NCBI RefSeq assembly: GCF_900302455.1
Contig: NZ_ONZG01000009.1
Location: 62,001 to 126,000, forward strand
Length of the DNA stretch: 64,000 bases
DNA from: Falsiruegeria mediterranea M17
Lineage (GTDB): Bacteria > Pseudomonadota > Alphaproteobacteria > Rhodobacterales > Rhodobacteraceae
Direction of reading: 5' to 3'
A program made the position numbers and the translations under genes. A model generated the notes under the pieces. The model was not told the DNA's origin and ran no database searches. It saw nothing but the letters and a program-made list of their open reading frames with translations. Positions 52,613 through 60,657 of the stretch are shown one piece after another; within the stretch, counting starts at the first letter, position 1, and the number at the start of each line of letters is the position of its first letter.

Positions 52613-53763
52613 TGAGTGAGTTTCAAAGACCAATCCGCCTGGGCATGGTGGGCGGCGGTAACGACGCATTTATCGGTGCGGTACACCGTATCGCCGCCCG
52701 CATCGATGGCCAATATGAACTGCTCGCCGGCGCTTTGTCGTCGACACCAGACAAGGCACAGGCCTCGGGCAAAGCCCTTGGGCTGGCCTCCGACCGCACC
52801 TATGACGACTTCAAGTCCATGGCGATCCGCGAAGCGCGGCTGAAGGACGGGATCGAGGCCGTGGCAATCGTGACCCCCAATCACATGCACATGCCAGCCG
52901 CACGCGAGTTTCTGAAACGCGGCATTCACGTGATCTGTGACAAGCCGCTGACCTCCAACTTGGCCGACGCCCGCAAGATGGCGCAGGCAGTTGAGAAATC
53001 GGACGCGCTTTTCATCCTCACGCACAATTACACCGGCTATCCGCTGATGCGCCAGGCACGCACCATGATCGCCAACGGCGATCTTGGCGATATCCGTGTG
53101 GTGCAGGTGGAATACCCGCAGGACTGGTTGACCCAAGCACAACCCGAGGACAACAAACAGGCCAGCTGGCGCATCGATCCGGCCCGCTCAGGCGCGGGCG
53201 GTTCCACCGGCGACATCGGCACGCATGCCTTCAACCTTGCCTGTTTTGTCACCGGCCTGACACCGGACAGCCTTTGCGCCGACATCCAGAGTTTCGTCAA
53301 AGGACGACAAGTCGACGACAACGCGCATGTCATGTTGCGCTTTCAGGAAGGCGCCCGAGGAATGTTGTGGTGCTCTCAGGTTGCGCCAGGCAATGAGAAT
53401 GGTCTGAGACTTCGGGTGTACGGGGCCAAAGGTGGGATCGAATGGGAACAGGAAGCCCCCAATGTGATGCGCCATACCGTCTTTGGTGAACCAACACGAT
53501 TGCTCACACGGGCGGGCTCTGGTGCGGACGGGCAACCCGAGCATCTTGTCCGAACCCCCGGAGGTCATCCCGAAGGGTATTTGGAAGGGTTTGCAAATAT
53601 CTATCTCGAAGCAGCCACTTGCATTCGCGCAAAACAAGAAGGGCGAGATATGCAAAACGAGACCCTTTTGCCGGGGCTTGCAGATGGTCTGATGGGCATG
53701 AGGTTCATCGATGCCTGTGTCCGCAGTTCAGCCCGCAATGCGGCGTGGATTTCTCTGCAATAA
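52612..53763 (+). CDS. Gfo/Idh/MocA-family oxidoreductase
   Basis: NAD(P)-dependent sugar/cyclitol dehydrogenase of 383 residues. Rossmann start IRLGMVGGGNDAFIGAVHRIAA, then EAVAIVTPNHMHMPAAREFL and the catalytic Lys in HVICDKPLTSN; a C-terminal beta-sheet domain with GSTGDIGTHAFNL. ATG 52612 overlaps the previous TGA. Last gene of the operon; with the isomerase it would oxidise the imported sugar. Confidence 0.93.
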   Translation: MSEFQRPIRLGMVGGGNDAFIGAVHRIAARIDGQYELLAGALSSTPDKAQASGKALGLASDRTYDDFKSMAIREARLKDGIEAVAIVTPNHMHMPAAREFLKRGIHVICDKPLTSNLADARKMAQAVEKSDALFILTHNYTGYPLMRQARTMIANGDLGDIRVVQVEYPQDWLTQAQPEDNKQASWRIDPARSGAGGSTGDIGTHAFNLACFVTGLTPDSLCADIQSFVKGRQVDDNAHVMLRFQEGARGMLWCSQVAPGNENGLRLRVYGAKGGIEWEQEAPNVMRHTVFGEPTRLLTRAGSGADGQPEHLVRTPGGHPEGYLEGFANIYLEAATCIRAKQEGRDMQNETLLPGLADGLMGMRFIDACVRSSARNAAWISLQ

Positions 53764-53839
53764 CAGTTCGTGAAACGGAAATGCTGAGCAACGGTTGCCA
53801 GAGGTCTTGCCTGTCTTGTCGGGCGGGACGCGAGCCGCA

Positions 53840-53871
53840 GAAAAAAAGCCCCGGCATGCAGGCCGGGGCTT
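53840..53871 (-). terminator. Rho-independent terminator of alanine dehydrogenase
   Basis: Perfect 10-bp stem AAGCCCCGGC/GCCGGGGCTT (53846-53855 with 53862-53871). On the minus strand it is followed by seven T, 25 bases after the ald stop. It also faces the end of the sugar operon. Confidence 0.88.
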
Positions 53872-53895
53872 AGGTCGTTAAATGCGACTGCTATT

Positions 53896-55011
53896 TTACT
53901 TGATCACCAGTTGCGGTGACACAACGTCGATGCCCAAGGCTTTGCCAACCGCATAGTAGGTCAACTGACCTGCATGAACGTTCAGGCCATTCAGCAGGTG
54001 CGGGTCCTCGGCACAGGCTTGTTTCCAGCCTTTGTTCGCCAGGTTCAGCATAAAGGGCAGCGTCGCGTTCCCCAGAGCCTGGGTCGACGTGCGGGCCACC
54101 GCGCCGGGCATGTTGGCGACGCAATAGTGCATCACGCCATCGACTTCATAGATCGGATCGGCATGCGTGGTTGCTTTGGAGGTCTCGAAACAACCACCCT
54201 GGTCGATGGCCACGTCGACCAAAGCTGCGCCGGGCTTCATCTCGCTCAGCTGCGCGCGCGACACCAATTTCGGAGCTTCGGCGCCGGGGATCAGAACTGC
54301 GCCGATGACCATATCGGCCTCGCGCACCAACTCGGCGGTGGCGCCTGCGGTGGAGTACTGGTTCTTGAAGTCACGACCAAAGACGTCGTCGAGGTACTTC
54401 AGACGGTTCAGCGACCGGTCCAGAACGGTGACGTCTGCACCCATGCCTGAGGCGATCTTGGCGGCATGGGTGCCCACGACACCGCCGCCGATGACCACAA
54501 CCTTGGCCGGGGCCACGCCCGGAACACCACCCATCAGAACGCCACGACCACCGTTGGCCTTTTGCAGGGTCCACGCGCCGACCTGCGGGGCAAGGCGGCC
54601 AGCAACCTCAGACATTGGCGCCAGCAGAGGCAGGCCGCCACGATCGTCGGTTACGGTTTCATAGGCGATCGCAGTACAGCCCGAGGCCAGCAGGTCGTGT
54701 GTCTGATCCGGATCGGGGGCCAGATGCAGATAGGTGAACAGCAGCTGGCCTTCGCGCAGCATTTTGCGCTCGCCCGCCTGGGGCTCTTTGACTTTCACGA
54801 TCATGTCGGCAGCGGCAAAGATCTCCGCCGCAGTGTCGATGATCGCTGCACCGGCCGAGACGTAATCCTCATCCGTGAAGCCGGCACCAGCGCCTGCACC
54901 TTTCTGGATGATCACCTCGTGGCCGTGGTTGACCGCTTCGCGAGCGGCGTCCGGCGTCATGCCGACGCGGAATTCCTGGGGTTTGATTTCTGTGGGGCAC
55001 CCGATTTTCAT
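53896..55011 (-). CDS. ald: Alanine dehydrogenase
   Basis: NAD-dependent L-alanine dehydrogenase, 371 residues, interconverting alanine with pyruvate and ammonia. MKIGCPTEIKPQEFRVGMTPDAARE is the canonical start; then KVKEPQ, LFTYLHLAPD (catalytic His), VVVIGGGVVGTHAAKIASGMGADVTVLD (NAD-binding) and HYCVANMPGAVARTST. GGAGG precedes ATG 55011; a start 6 codons earlier is rejected. Divergent from an Lrp-type regulator that probably senses alanine. Confidence 0.96.
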   Translation of the reverse strand: MKIGCPTEIKPQEFRVGMTPDAAREAVNHGHEVIIQKGAGAGAGFTDEDYVSAGAAIIDTAAEIFAAADMIVKVKEPQAGERKMLREGQLLFTYLHLAPDPDQTHDLLASGCTAIAYETVTDDRGGLPLLAPMSEVAGRLAPQVGAWTLQKANGGRGVLMGGVPGVAPAKVVVIGGGVVGTHAAKIASGMGADVTVLDRSLNRLKYLDDVFGRDFKNQYSTAGATAELVREADMVIGAVLIPGAEAPKLVSRAQLSEMKPGAALVDVAIDQGGCFETSKATTHADPIYEVDGVMHYCVANMPGAVARTSTQALGNATLPFMLNLANKGWKQACAEDPHLLNGLNVHAGQLTYYAVGKALGIDVVSPQLVIK

Positions 55012-55085
55012 TGCGATTCCTCCGTTCACAATCTGCCTAAATTATGTGCAGACTTGGGCCGCAATTTTTCTGAAACCCCCCTCGT

Positions 55086-55097
55086 ATACCGCGGTAT
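55086..55097. promoter_or_regulatory. Perfect 12-bp palindrome between ald and its regulator
   Basis: ATACCGCGGTAT lies in the 138-base divergent region, 75 bases from ald and 53 from the Lrp-type gene. A candidate operator for the Lrp-type protein. Confidence 0.4.
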
Positions 55098-55149
55098 TTT
55101 TGGGATAATATCGCGCCAATGAGATGAAACACGCAAAGGACGTGCGCCA

Positions 55150-55608
55150 ATGAGCTTAGATGCAACGGATCGGCGGATCCTCAGGGCGTTACAACGCAAG
55201 GGGCGGATGTCCAATGCAGAGTTGTCGGAACAGGCCAATCTGTCTCCATCCGCCTGCCATAGGCGCGTTCAGCGGCTAGAAGCAGACGGCTACATCCGTG
55301 ACTACGTGGCGCTTCTCGATCCACGCAAGCTGGGTGTACCGACAACGGTGTTTGTCGAGATCACCTTGCAAGGGCAGGCGGACGAGGTTCTGGATGCGTT
55401 TGAAAAGGCGGTTGGCCGAATCCCGGATGTGCTGGAGTGTCATCTAATGGCTGGAACGGCGGATTACATCCTGAAGGTCGTCGCCGAAAACACCGAAGAT
55501 TTCGCGCGTATTCACCGCCAACATCTGGCCCGACTGCCCGGTGTGGCGCAGATGCAAAGCTCTTTTGCCTTGCGCACAGTGTTCAAGACCACTGCGCTGC
55601 CTGTTTAG
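55150..55608 (+). CDS. Lrp/AsnC-family regulator, probably of ald
   Basis: A 152-residue regulator: winged helix (residues 3-60; DRRILRALQRKGRMSNAELSEQANLSPSACHRRVQRLE) and RAM domain (70-150; MAGTADYILKVVAENTEDFARIH). Divergent from ald, the usual arrangement for AldR-type activators that respond to alanine. Its last 4 bases overlap the convergent CPBP gene. Confidence 0.92.
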   Translation: MSLDATDRRILRALQRKGRMSNAELSEQANLSPSACHRRVQRLEADGYIRDYVALLDPRKLGVPTTVFVEITLQGQADEVLDAFEKAVGRIPDVLECHLMAGTADYILKVVAENTEDFARIHRQHLARLPGVAQMQSSFALRTVFKTTALPV

Positions 55609-56444
55609 GCAGGGCCGGGGTATGTGAAGAACAGCAGGTGTGTAAGGTTGAAGCCGAAGTGGATGAGAACCGCATAGCGCATGCGCCCGCCATACCATTG
55701 TCCCAAACCACATGCGGCACCAAGCAAGGTCGCAAAGACCACCACCGCTGGACCCGCTGGAAAATGCACCAGGCCAAATAGCAGGCTGGCAGCGGCGATG
55801 CCTCCGGCCATCCCAATGCGTGCCGTCAGCGCCTTTTGCAGAAAGCCGCGAAAGAAGGCCTCTTCTGTCAGGCAGGTCATCAAAAGATTGACCAACGCAA
55901 AGAGCATAAACCAATCGGGCAGGCTGAACTCGATCGCCAAGGCACCAGAAGCGATGGCCAAGGGAAAGAGCGCAACGGCCAGAGCCACCGAGAGAAGCAG
56001 AGGCACCGTTTGCCGGTGGCGGTCCTGTTCCAACAACGGGCGCCAAGCTAGCAATAGGGCAAAAAACACCAACGGTTTGTCGGCGTTCAGGTGCAGGGTG
56101 AAGAGGCCGCTGTTTGGTCCCGAAAGGACATTGTCCAACATAATGGGATTGTTGAATCCGGGAAACAGATGTGCGCCCATGGCCAATGACCACAGCACTA
56201 GGGTGCTCCATCCTGCGATAGCCAATGGCCCCGAAGCGGTGCGGAGCCAAGCGGCCAGACCTAAGCCCAAGATCACGGCGATCATGGCCATAGTGGATAT
56301 GATGCCTGTCAAGGCGGCGACGCATATCCATGCTGCAAGCAAAACAAATGCCGCGCGTCGGAGCCCGACCCACCCGCAGCCAAGAGCACCCAACAAAATC
56401 AGCCACGGCCATAGCTGGGGAAGATTTGACAGCAGATGGGTCAT
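55605..56444 (-). CDS. CPBP-family intramembrane metalloprotease
   Basis: Membrane protein of 279 residues with about eight hydrophobic segments and the CPBP (Abi) motifs: EEAFFRGFL (motif 1), FGLVHFP (motif 2) and HFGFNLTH (motif 3), all keeping the metal-binding Glu and His. ATG 56444 follows GGGAG; an earlier start at 56522 is less likely. Substrate unknown. Confidence 0.9.
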   Translation of the reverse strand: MTHLLSNLPQLWPWLILLGALGCGWVGLRRAAFVLLAAWICVAALTGIISTMAMIAVILGLGLAAWLRTASGPLAIAGWSTLVLWSLAMGAHLFPGFNNPIMLDNVLSGPNSGLFTLHLNADKPLVFFALLLAWRPLLEQDRHRQTVPLLLSVALAVALFPLAIASGALAIEFSLPDWFMLFALVNLLMTCLTEEAFFRGFLQKALTARIGMAGGIAAASLLFGLVHFPAGPAVVVFATLLGAACGLGQWYGGRMRYAVLIHFGFNLTHLLFFTYPGPA

Positions 56445-56691
56445 GCCGCTCCCTATAGCTTTTTCAGTCTCTCCCGCCCCACGTTGATCAAAATCAATGC
56501 GTTGGCAAGCATTTGCCTGCAAACAAATTGCGGTTGTGTTGATCTGCCAGCCATATCATCATGTCTTGTCTCAAGCCTGCCGTTGATTGTTGGCCAAGTG
56601 AGATGGTGGTGGCCGTATTGAAGGCCGACACCAAAGCGTTACCTGATCTTTGTATTGGGTGTTTGTTGAATTGAAGGAAGGAACCGGCCCC

Positions 56692-57609
56692 GTGACCGAG
56701 GAATCTAACACATCTGCAATGGACTGGTTGGAAGCCGAGTTGGAGGACACGCTGGACGAGGATTTTGAAATCGAGTTCAGCGAACCGATGCTGTCGATGG
56801 AAATCCGCAAGATCTATCGCGCACAGCATCCCGAGATGCTCGACCGCAAAGTGTATTTCCGCAACCTGCTGCGCCTGCAGGCCGAATTGATCAAGCTGCA
56901 AGACTGGGTGCAGCACACCGGCCAGAAGGTTGTGATCCTGATGGAGGGGCGCGATTCAGCCGGCAAGGGTGGTGTGATCAAACGGATCACCCAACGCCTG
57001 AACCCGCGTATTGCCCGTGTCGTTGCGCTGCCTGCGCCCTCACGTCGCGAACAAAGCCAATGGTATTTCCAGCGTTATGTGCCGCACCTGCCTGCGGGTG
57101 GTGAAATCGTTCTGTTCGACCGGTCGTGGTACAATCGCGCCGGGGTCGAACGGGTCATGGGGTTTGCCACCGACGACGAGGTCGAGGCGTTTTTCCGCGA
57201 CGTGCCTGAATTTGAGCGGATGCTGGTGCGGTCGGGGATCATTTTGCTGAAGTACTGGTTCTCGATCACCGACGAAGAACAGCAATTGCGATTCCTGATG
57301 CGCATCCACGACCCGATGAAACAGTGGAAGCTGTCCCCGATGGATCTGGAAAGCCGCATTCGGTGGGAACAGTACACCAAGGCCAAGGAAGAGATGTTCG
57401 AGCGGACCAACATCCCCGAAGCGCCGTGGTACATTGTTGAAGGCAACGACAAAAAGCGCGAACGGTTGAACTGCATCGAGCACCTGCTGACGCAAATCCC
57501 GTATGAGGATGTACCAAGCGAAAAGGTCGATCTGCCGGATCGCAAGTACAACCCGGAATACGAGCGCCAGTTTCTGCCTGACGAGCTTTACGTGCCCAAG
57601 GTCTATTGA
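56692..57609 (+). CDS. ppk2: Polyphosphate kinase 2
   Basis: PPK2-family kinase of 305 residues that transfers phosphate between polyphosphate and nucleotides. Walker A EGRDSAGKGG, the lid region APSRREQSQWYFQRYV and Walker B DRSWYNRAGVER are intact. GTG 56692 is chosen (AAGGAAGG about 10 bases upstream); the frame is open to a TTG at 56650. The acidic N-terminal extension (ELEDTLDEDFEIEFSE) is usual in this class. The 3' end overlaps the convergent TetR gene by 7 bases. Confidence 0.93.
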   Translation: MTEESNTSAMDWLEAELEDTLDEDFEIEFSEPMLSMEIRKIYRAQHPEMLDRKVYFRNLLRLQAELIKLQDWVQHTGQKVVILMEGRDSAGKGGVIKRITQRLNPRIARVVALPAPSRREQSQWYFQRYVPHLPAGGEIVLFDRSWYNRAGVERVMGFATDDEVEAFFRDVPEFERMLVRSGIILLKYWFSITDEEQQLRFLMRIHDPMKQWKLSPMDLESRIRWEQYTKAKEEMFERTNIPEAPWYIVEGNDKKRERLNCIEHLLTQIPYEDVPSEKVDLPDRKYNPEYERQFLPDELYVPKVY

Positions 57610-58184
57610 TCCGGCGTCAGGGTCAGAACCCGGCAGGCACTGTCGATCAAGGCCTGTGCATGCGTGCGCGGGTCTTCGGCGTGTCGACCCGATAGCCATG
57701 CCCGGCAAAAGATTTGGGCCGGGCCGATCAGCTGAGCAAAGAACATCATCTCGGGCATCGGGTGCAAGGCTCCGGCTTTGGCCAATGGTGCGCGCCAAGT
57801 TGCCAGACTTTCGGCGAGTTTGGCGTTTTCACTGGCTTGTTCCGCGCGGATGTTGTCCAGCCATTCAGGCCGAGCATGTTCAAACAGAAACCGTGCCAAC
57901 GGGCCGGATGTGACCACCCACTCCAGATGCGCGGTGATCAGCGCCGCGATCCCGTCCTGTGCCGTCTTGGGCAGATCGGCCACCAGTGCTGCGTGATAGT
58001 CCTTGAGCGCCAGCAGATAGATGTCCGCGCATAGGCTGTCGCGGGTTTTGTAGGCGTGAAAGAAGCTGCCGTTGGATATGCCCACTTCTGCTCTGATCTG
58101 CGCGATCGAAGTCGCCGCGATGCCGTGTTCATCGAACAGGCGAAGAGCAGCGGCTTGGATCAGCTCCTTGGTCGTGGAGGACAT
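57603..58184 (-). CDS. TetR-family transcriptional regulator
   Basis: A 193-residue TetR-type repressor: N-terminal helix-turn-helix (residues 4-50; LIQAAALRLFDEHGIAATSIAQIRAEVGISNGSFFHAYKTRD) and helical ligand domain. ATG 58184 is preferred to a GTG 5 codons upstream. Divergent from the amidohydrolase gene, with compound palindromes between them, so it likely controls both. Confidence 0.9.
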   Translation of the reverse strand: MSSTTKELIQAAALRLFDEHGIAATSIAQIRAEVGISNGSFFHAYKTRDSLCADIYLLALKDYHAALVADLPKTAQDGIAALITAHLEWVVTSGPLARFLFEHARPEWLDNIRAEQASENAKLAESLATWRAPLAKAGALHPMPEMMFFAQLIGPAQIFCRAWLSGRHAEDPRTHAQALIDSACRVLTLTPDQ

Positions 58185-58203
58185 GGGTTGTGCTATCACC
58201 GAT

Positions 58204-58230
58204 TAGAGTTACACTCTAGAGTACTGCTCT
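58204..58230. promoter_or_regulatory. Compound AGAG/CTCT palindromes, probable TetR operators
   Basis: TAGAGT-TAC-ACTCTA (58204-58218) is a perfect 6+3+6 inverted repeat. Its right arm is shared with the perfect palindrome ACTCTAGAGT (58213-58222), and a weaker AGAG-N5-CTCT follows (58218-58230). It lies 20 bases from the TetR start and 30 from the amidohydrolase start. Confidence 0.6.
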
Positions 58231-58259
58231 GATTCCGTCTTGTCATCAGGAGATCGCCC

Positions 58260-59072
58260 GTGACCGAAGTTATCGACGCCTGGGGTCAGCACCCCACGCT
58301 CAGACACGCCCAGGACCCGATGTTTGATTCGCTGCGTCGATGGACCAAAACCCCGACCCCGACCAAAGAGCTTCCGGTGGCGACCACTGTTGGTCTGATG
58401 GATCGGGCCGGAGTAGACCGCATGCTGATCAGCGCATGGGAAGCCCCACGCAACACGATGATTTCGAACGACGAGGTGGCCGGGTTTGTTGCCGAAGCGC
58501 CTGATCGCTTGGTTGGCGTCGGCTCGGTCAACATCGCCCACCCGATGGAGGCAGTACGCGAGATCCGCCGCTGTGTGACCGAGTTGGGGTTCAAGGCGAT
58601 CCGCGTTCTGCCCTGGCTGTGGGAGGTGCCGCCGACAGATCGTCGGTTTTACCCGGTTTATGCGGCGTGCGTTGATATGCGCGTGCCATTTTGCACCCAG
58701 ATCGGCCACACTGGCCCGCTGATGCCGTCCGAGGTCGGGCGGCCGCTGTACCTGGATCAGGTGGCGCTGGACTTCCCCGAGCTGACCATTGTGGGCGGGC
58801 ACATCGGCTATCCTTGGACCGAAGAGGCGGTGGCCGTCGCGACCAAGCACGAGAACGTCTACATTGATACGTCCGCCTACACAGTGGGGCGCTACCCGCC
58901 AGAGCTGGTGCGGTTTCTCAAGCGGCACGGCACCGATAAGGTGTTGTTTGGCACCAATTATCCCATGATGCCGCCGGAACAGGCGCTGAAAGGGTTCGAT
59001 GCGCTGGGCCTGGATGACAGGCAGGCCCAGCAGTTTTTGTCTGGCAACGCCAAAAGGGTGTTTGGCCTTTAG
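58260..59072 (+). CDS. Amidohydrolase-2-family protein lacking canonical metal ligands
   Basis: A 270-residue TIM-barrel protein of the amidohydrolase-2 (decarboxylase-like) family: IDAWGQHPT at the start, LGFKAIRVLPWLWEVPPTDRRFYPVY, IGHTGP, GGHIGYPWTEE and LFGTNYPMMPPEQAL. The usual HxH after beta-strand 1 is WGQ here, and the usual SDYP/TDYP Asp is Asn (TNYP), so classical metal hydrolysis may not occur. GTG start with a short AGGAG upstream. Divergent from TetR. Confidence 0.85.
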   Translation: MTEVIDAWGQHPTLRHAQDPMFDSLRRWTKTPTPTKELPVATTVGLMDRAGVDRMLISAWEAPRNTMISNDEVAGFVAEAPDRLVGVGSVNIAHPMEAVREIRRCVTELGFKAIRVLPWLWEVPPTDRRFYPVYAACVDMRVPFCTQIGHTGPLMPSEVGRPLYLDQVALDFPELTIVGGHIGYPWTEEAVAVATKHENVYIDTSAYTVGRYPPELVRFLKRHGTDKVLFGTNYPMMPPEQALKGFDALGLDDRQAQQFLSGNAKRVFGL

Positions 59073-59118
59073 GGAACGTTGTCGGCCAGACGCAGGATTG
59101 CGCCGGACCGGGATCAGT

Positions 59119-60009
59119 TCAGAAACAGAATGAACCGTCGTCCCACATCGGTTGCGAGAAGAATGCGCCCAGGTCATCAGGGCTGAAACACCAGGTATCC
59201 TGATCGTCCGTGGTGGGACGGTCAGATTCCAGATTTAACAGTGCGATGTCCTGTGGTTGCGTCAAGGCGGGCTCGATCTGGGTACCTTGATTCACCGGCC
59301 TCCACTCGAAAACAATCTCTTCGCCGCTCCAGCATTCAAGCAGCATGTCGGCAATTGAGTTCGGCGGGTTGGTAGGCAACTCGGGCACCTCTGCTTCGGG
59401 TGGGAGGACATCTTCGGGTTGCGCGACCACAGGTTGCTCTGTTTCGGGCTGTTGCGTCACTGGTTGCTCTGGCTCTGGGGTTGGCGTGTCAGGAACCTCA
59501 ACCTCGACCACTTCTGGGGGATCAACCGGAGTCGTGGGCGTAGTGGGGTTATGATCCAACTGAACTTCGGCTTGGGTCCGGGCAAAATTTTGTGTGACCA
59601 TCACTGCATCGTAACCCTGATAATCACCGGTTTCGATGCCGATGCCGACAACTGTGACATTGGGATCCAAAATGTTTGCACGATGTCCGGCGCTGTTCAT
59701 AAGGCCTTCGTGCAAATCCTCGACATCATCAGCCAAGCCCGGCGCACCGCGTTCGCTCTGCCAGGCGATGTTCTCGGACCAGGTCCAGTTGCCTGAAAAC
59801 TGAAAGCCCGCGTCTTCCATCCGGTCCCCGGCGCTCGATCCGTTTGCGCCGGCATGCGTGAACACATCCTGTTGCAGCATCCAGGAACTGTGGTCCTCGG
59901 ATGAATCGTTCAATCTGAGCTCGAGCTGAACCGGGTCCAATCCCCGCGACGTGCGTTCTTCGTTAATCAAATCAAGCATTTGCCGCTCTAAGTCGTTTGC
60001 TTGTGACAT
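59119..60009 (-). CDS. CAP/SCP-domain protein with Pro/Glu-rich linker
   Basis: A 296-residue acidic protein. The N-terminal CAP (SCP/PR1) domain (residues 1-145) shows LDLINEERTSRGLDPV, DHSSWMLQQDVFTHAG, SENIAW, LMNSAGHRANILDPNVTVVGIG. A Pro/Thr/Glu/Gln-rich linker (about 150-215) and a C-terminal acidic module of unknown type follow (ECWSGEEIVFEWRPVNQGTQ ... WDDGSFCF). No signal peptide is visible, so export, if it occurs, is non-classical or type I. Single gene. Confidence 0.85.
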   Translation of the reverse strand: MSQANDLERQMLDLINEERTSRGLDPVQLELRLNDSSEDHSSWMLQQDVFTHAGANGSSAGDRMEDAGFQFSGNWTWSENIAWQSERGAPGLADDVEDLHEGLMNSAGHRANILDPNVTVVGIGIETGDYQGYDAVMVTQNFARTQAEVQLDHNPTTPTTPVDPPEVVEVEVPDTPTPEPEQPVTQQPETEQPVVAQPEDVLPPEAEVPELPTNPPNSIADMLLECWSGEEIVFEWRPVNQGTQIEPALTQPQDIALLNLESDRPTTDDQDTWCFSPDDLGAFFSQPMWDDGSFCF

Positions 60010-60340
60010 GGTATTCTCCCGTGTGTTGAGTGGGCGGCCTGCGCCGCGTCCTTGGCACTAAGAGACGGGAGGGATGACAGAAACAGTCGGTTGTGGCGGC
60101 CGGGAATTCACGCGAGGCGCCGCCTTTTCATCCGAAAGTCATGCGCAAGAAGCCGCAGTTCCAAACGCCTGAAATCGGCAACGGCAACTTCAAGCTGAGA
60201 GCGCGACAGGAAACCGGCAAATATTGTCCCAGGGAAGAAAAAGGTGGGCAAGGACAGAATCAGAAGGATCAAAAAGACAAACCCCCGCGGCAGGGCCTCG
60301 GGGGTCGTCAAATAGCGTCTGAAAATAGCCGCTGATCTGC
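60010..60340. other. Intergenic region containing a terminator-like hairpin and a possible small frame
   Basis: About 330 bases between the CAP gene and rpsU. On the minus strand a hairpin with arms ACCCCCG and CGGGGGT lies just downstream of rpsU (about 60280-60306), followed by TTGTCTTTTT, a plausible rpsU terminator. The frame described at 60108-60311 overlaps it. Nothing else was recognised. Confidence 0.45.
60108..60311 (-). CDS. Possible small membrane protein downstream of rpsU
   Basis: A 67-codon frame with one strongly hydrophobic stretch (GFVFLILLILSLPTFFFPGTIFAGFL) and a basic, amphipathic tail (ADFRRLELRLLAHDFRMKRRRLA). Composition looks protein-like, but no good ribosome site is seen and the start lies within the likely rpsU terminator. 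It may be a real small protein expressed by readthrough, or chance. Confidence 0.35.
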   Translation of the reverse strand: MTTPEALPRGFVFLILLILSLPTFFFPGTIFAGFLSRSQLEVAVADFRRLELRLLAHDFRMKRRRLA

Positions 60341-60547
60341 TTAGAGCAAACCTTCGCGCTGTGCTTTCTTGCGTGCCAGTTTGCGGGCACGGCGGATCGC
60401 TTCAGCCTTCTCGCGTGCTTTTTTCTCGGACGGCTTTTCGAAATGTTGCTTGAGCTTCATTTCGCGGAAGACGCCTTCACGCTGCAGCTTTTTCTTCAGG
60501 GCACGAAGCGCCTGATCGACATTGTTGTCACGAACACTAACCTGCAT
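60341..60547 (-). CDS. rpsU: 30S ribosomal protein S21
   Basis: Ribosomal protein bS21, 68 residues ([31 protein letters not shown]), very basic C-terminus with [18 protein letters not shown] precedes the start on the minus strand. Divergent from the COQ9 gene. Confidence 0.97.
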   Translation of the reverse strand: MQVSVRDNNVDQALRALKKKLQREGVFREMKLKQHFEKPSEKKAREKAEAIRRARKLARKKAQREGLL

Positions 60548-60657
60548 GTGGTTTTCACCACCTTTCTAGATAGAGTTGCAAGGATTTGCAGGAAGTGGCC
60601 GTATAGCAAAGCGACACTAATATGTCTAGTACATGTGTAACGGTTCGGAGATTGACC

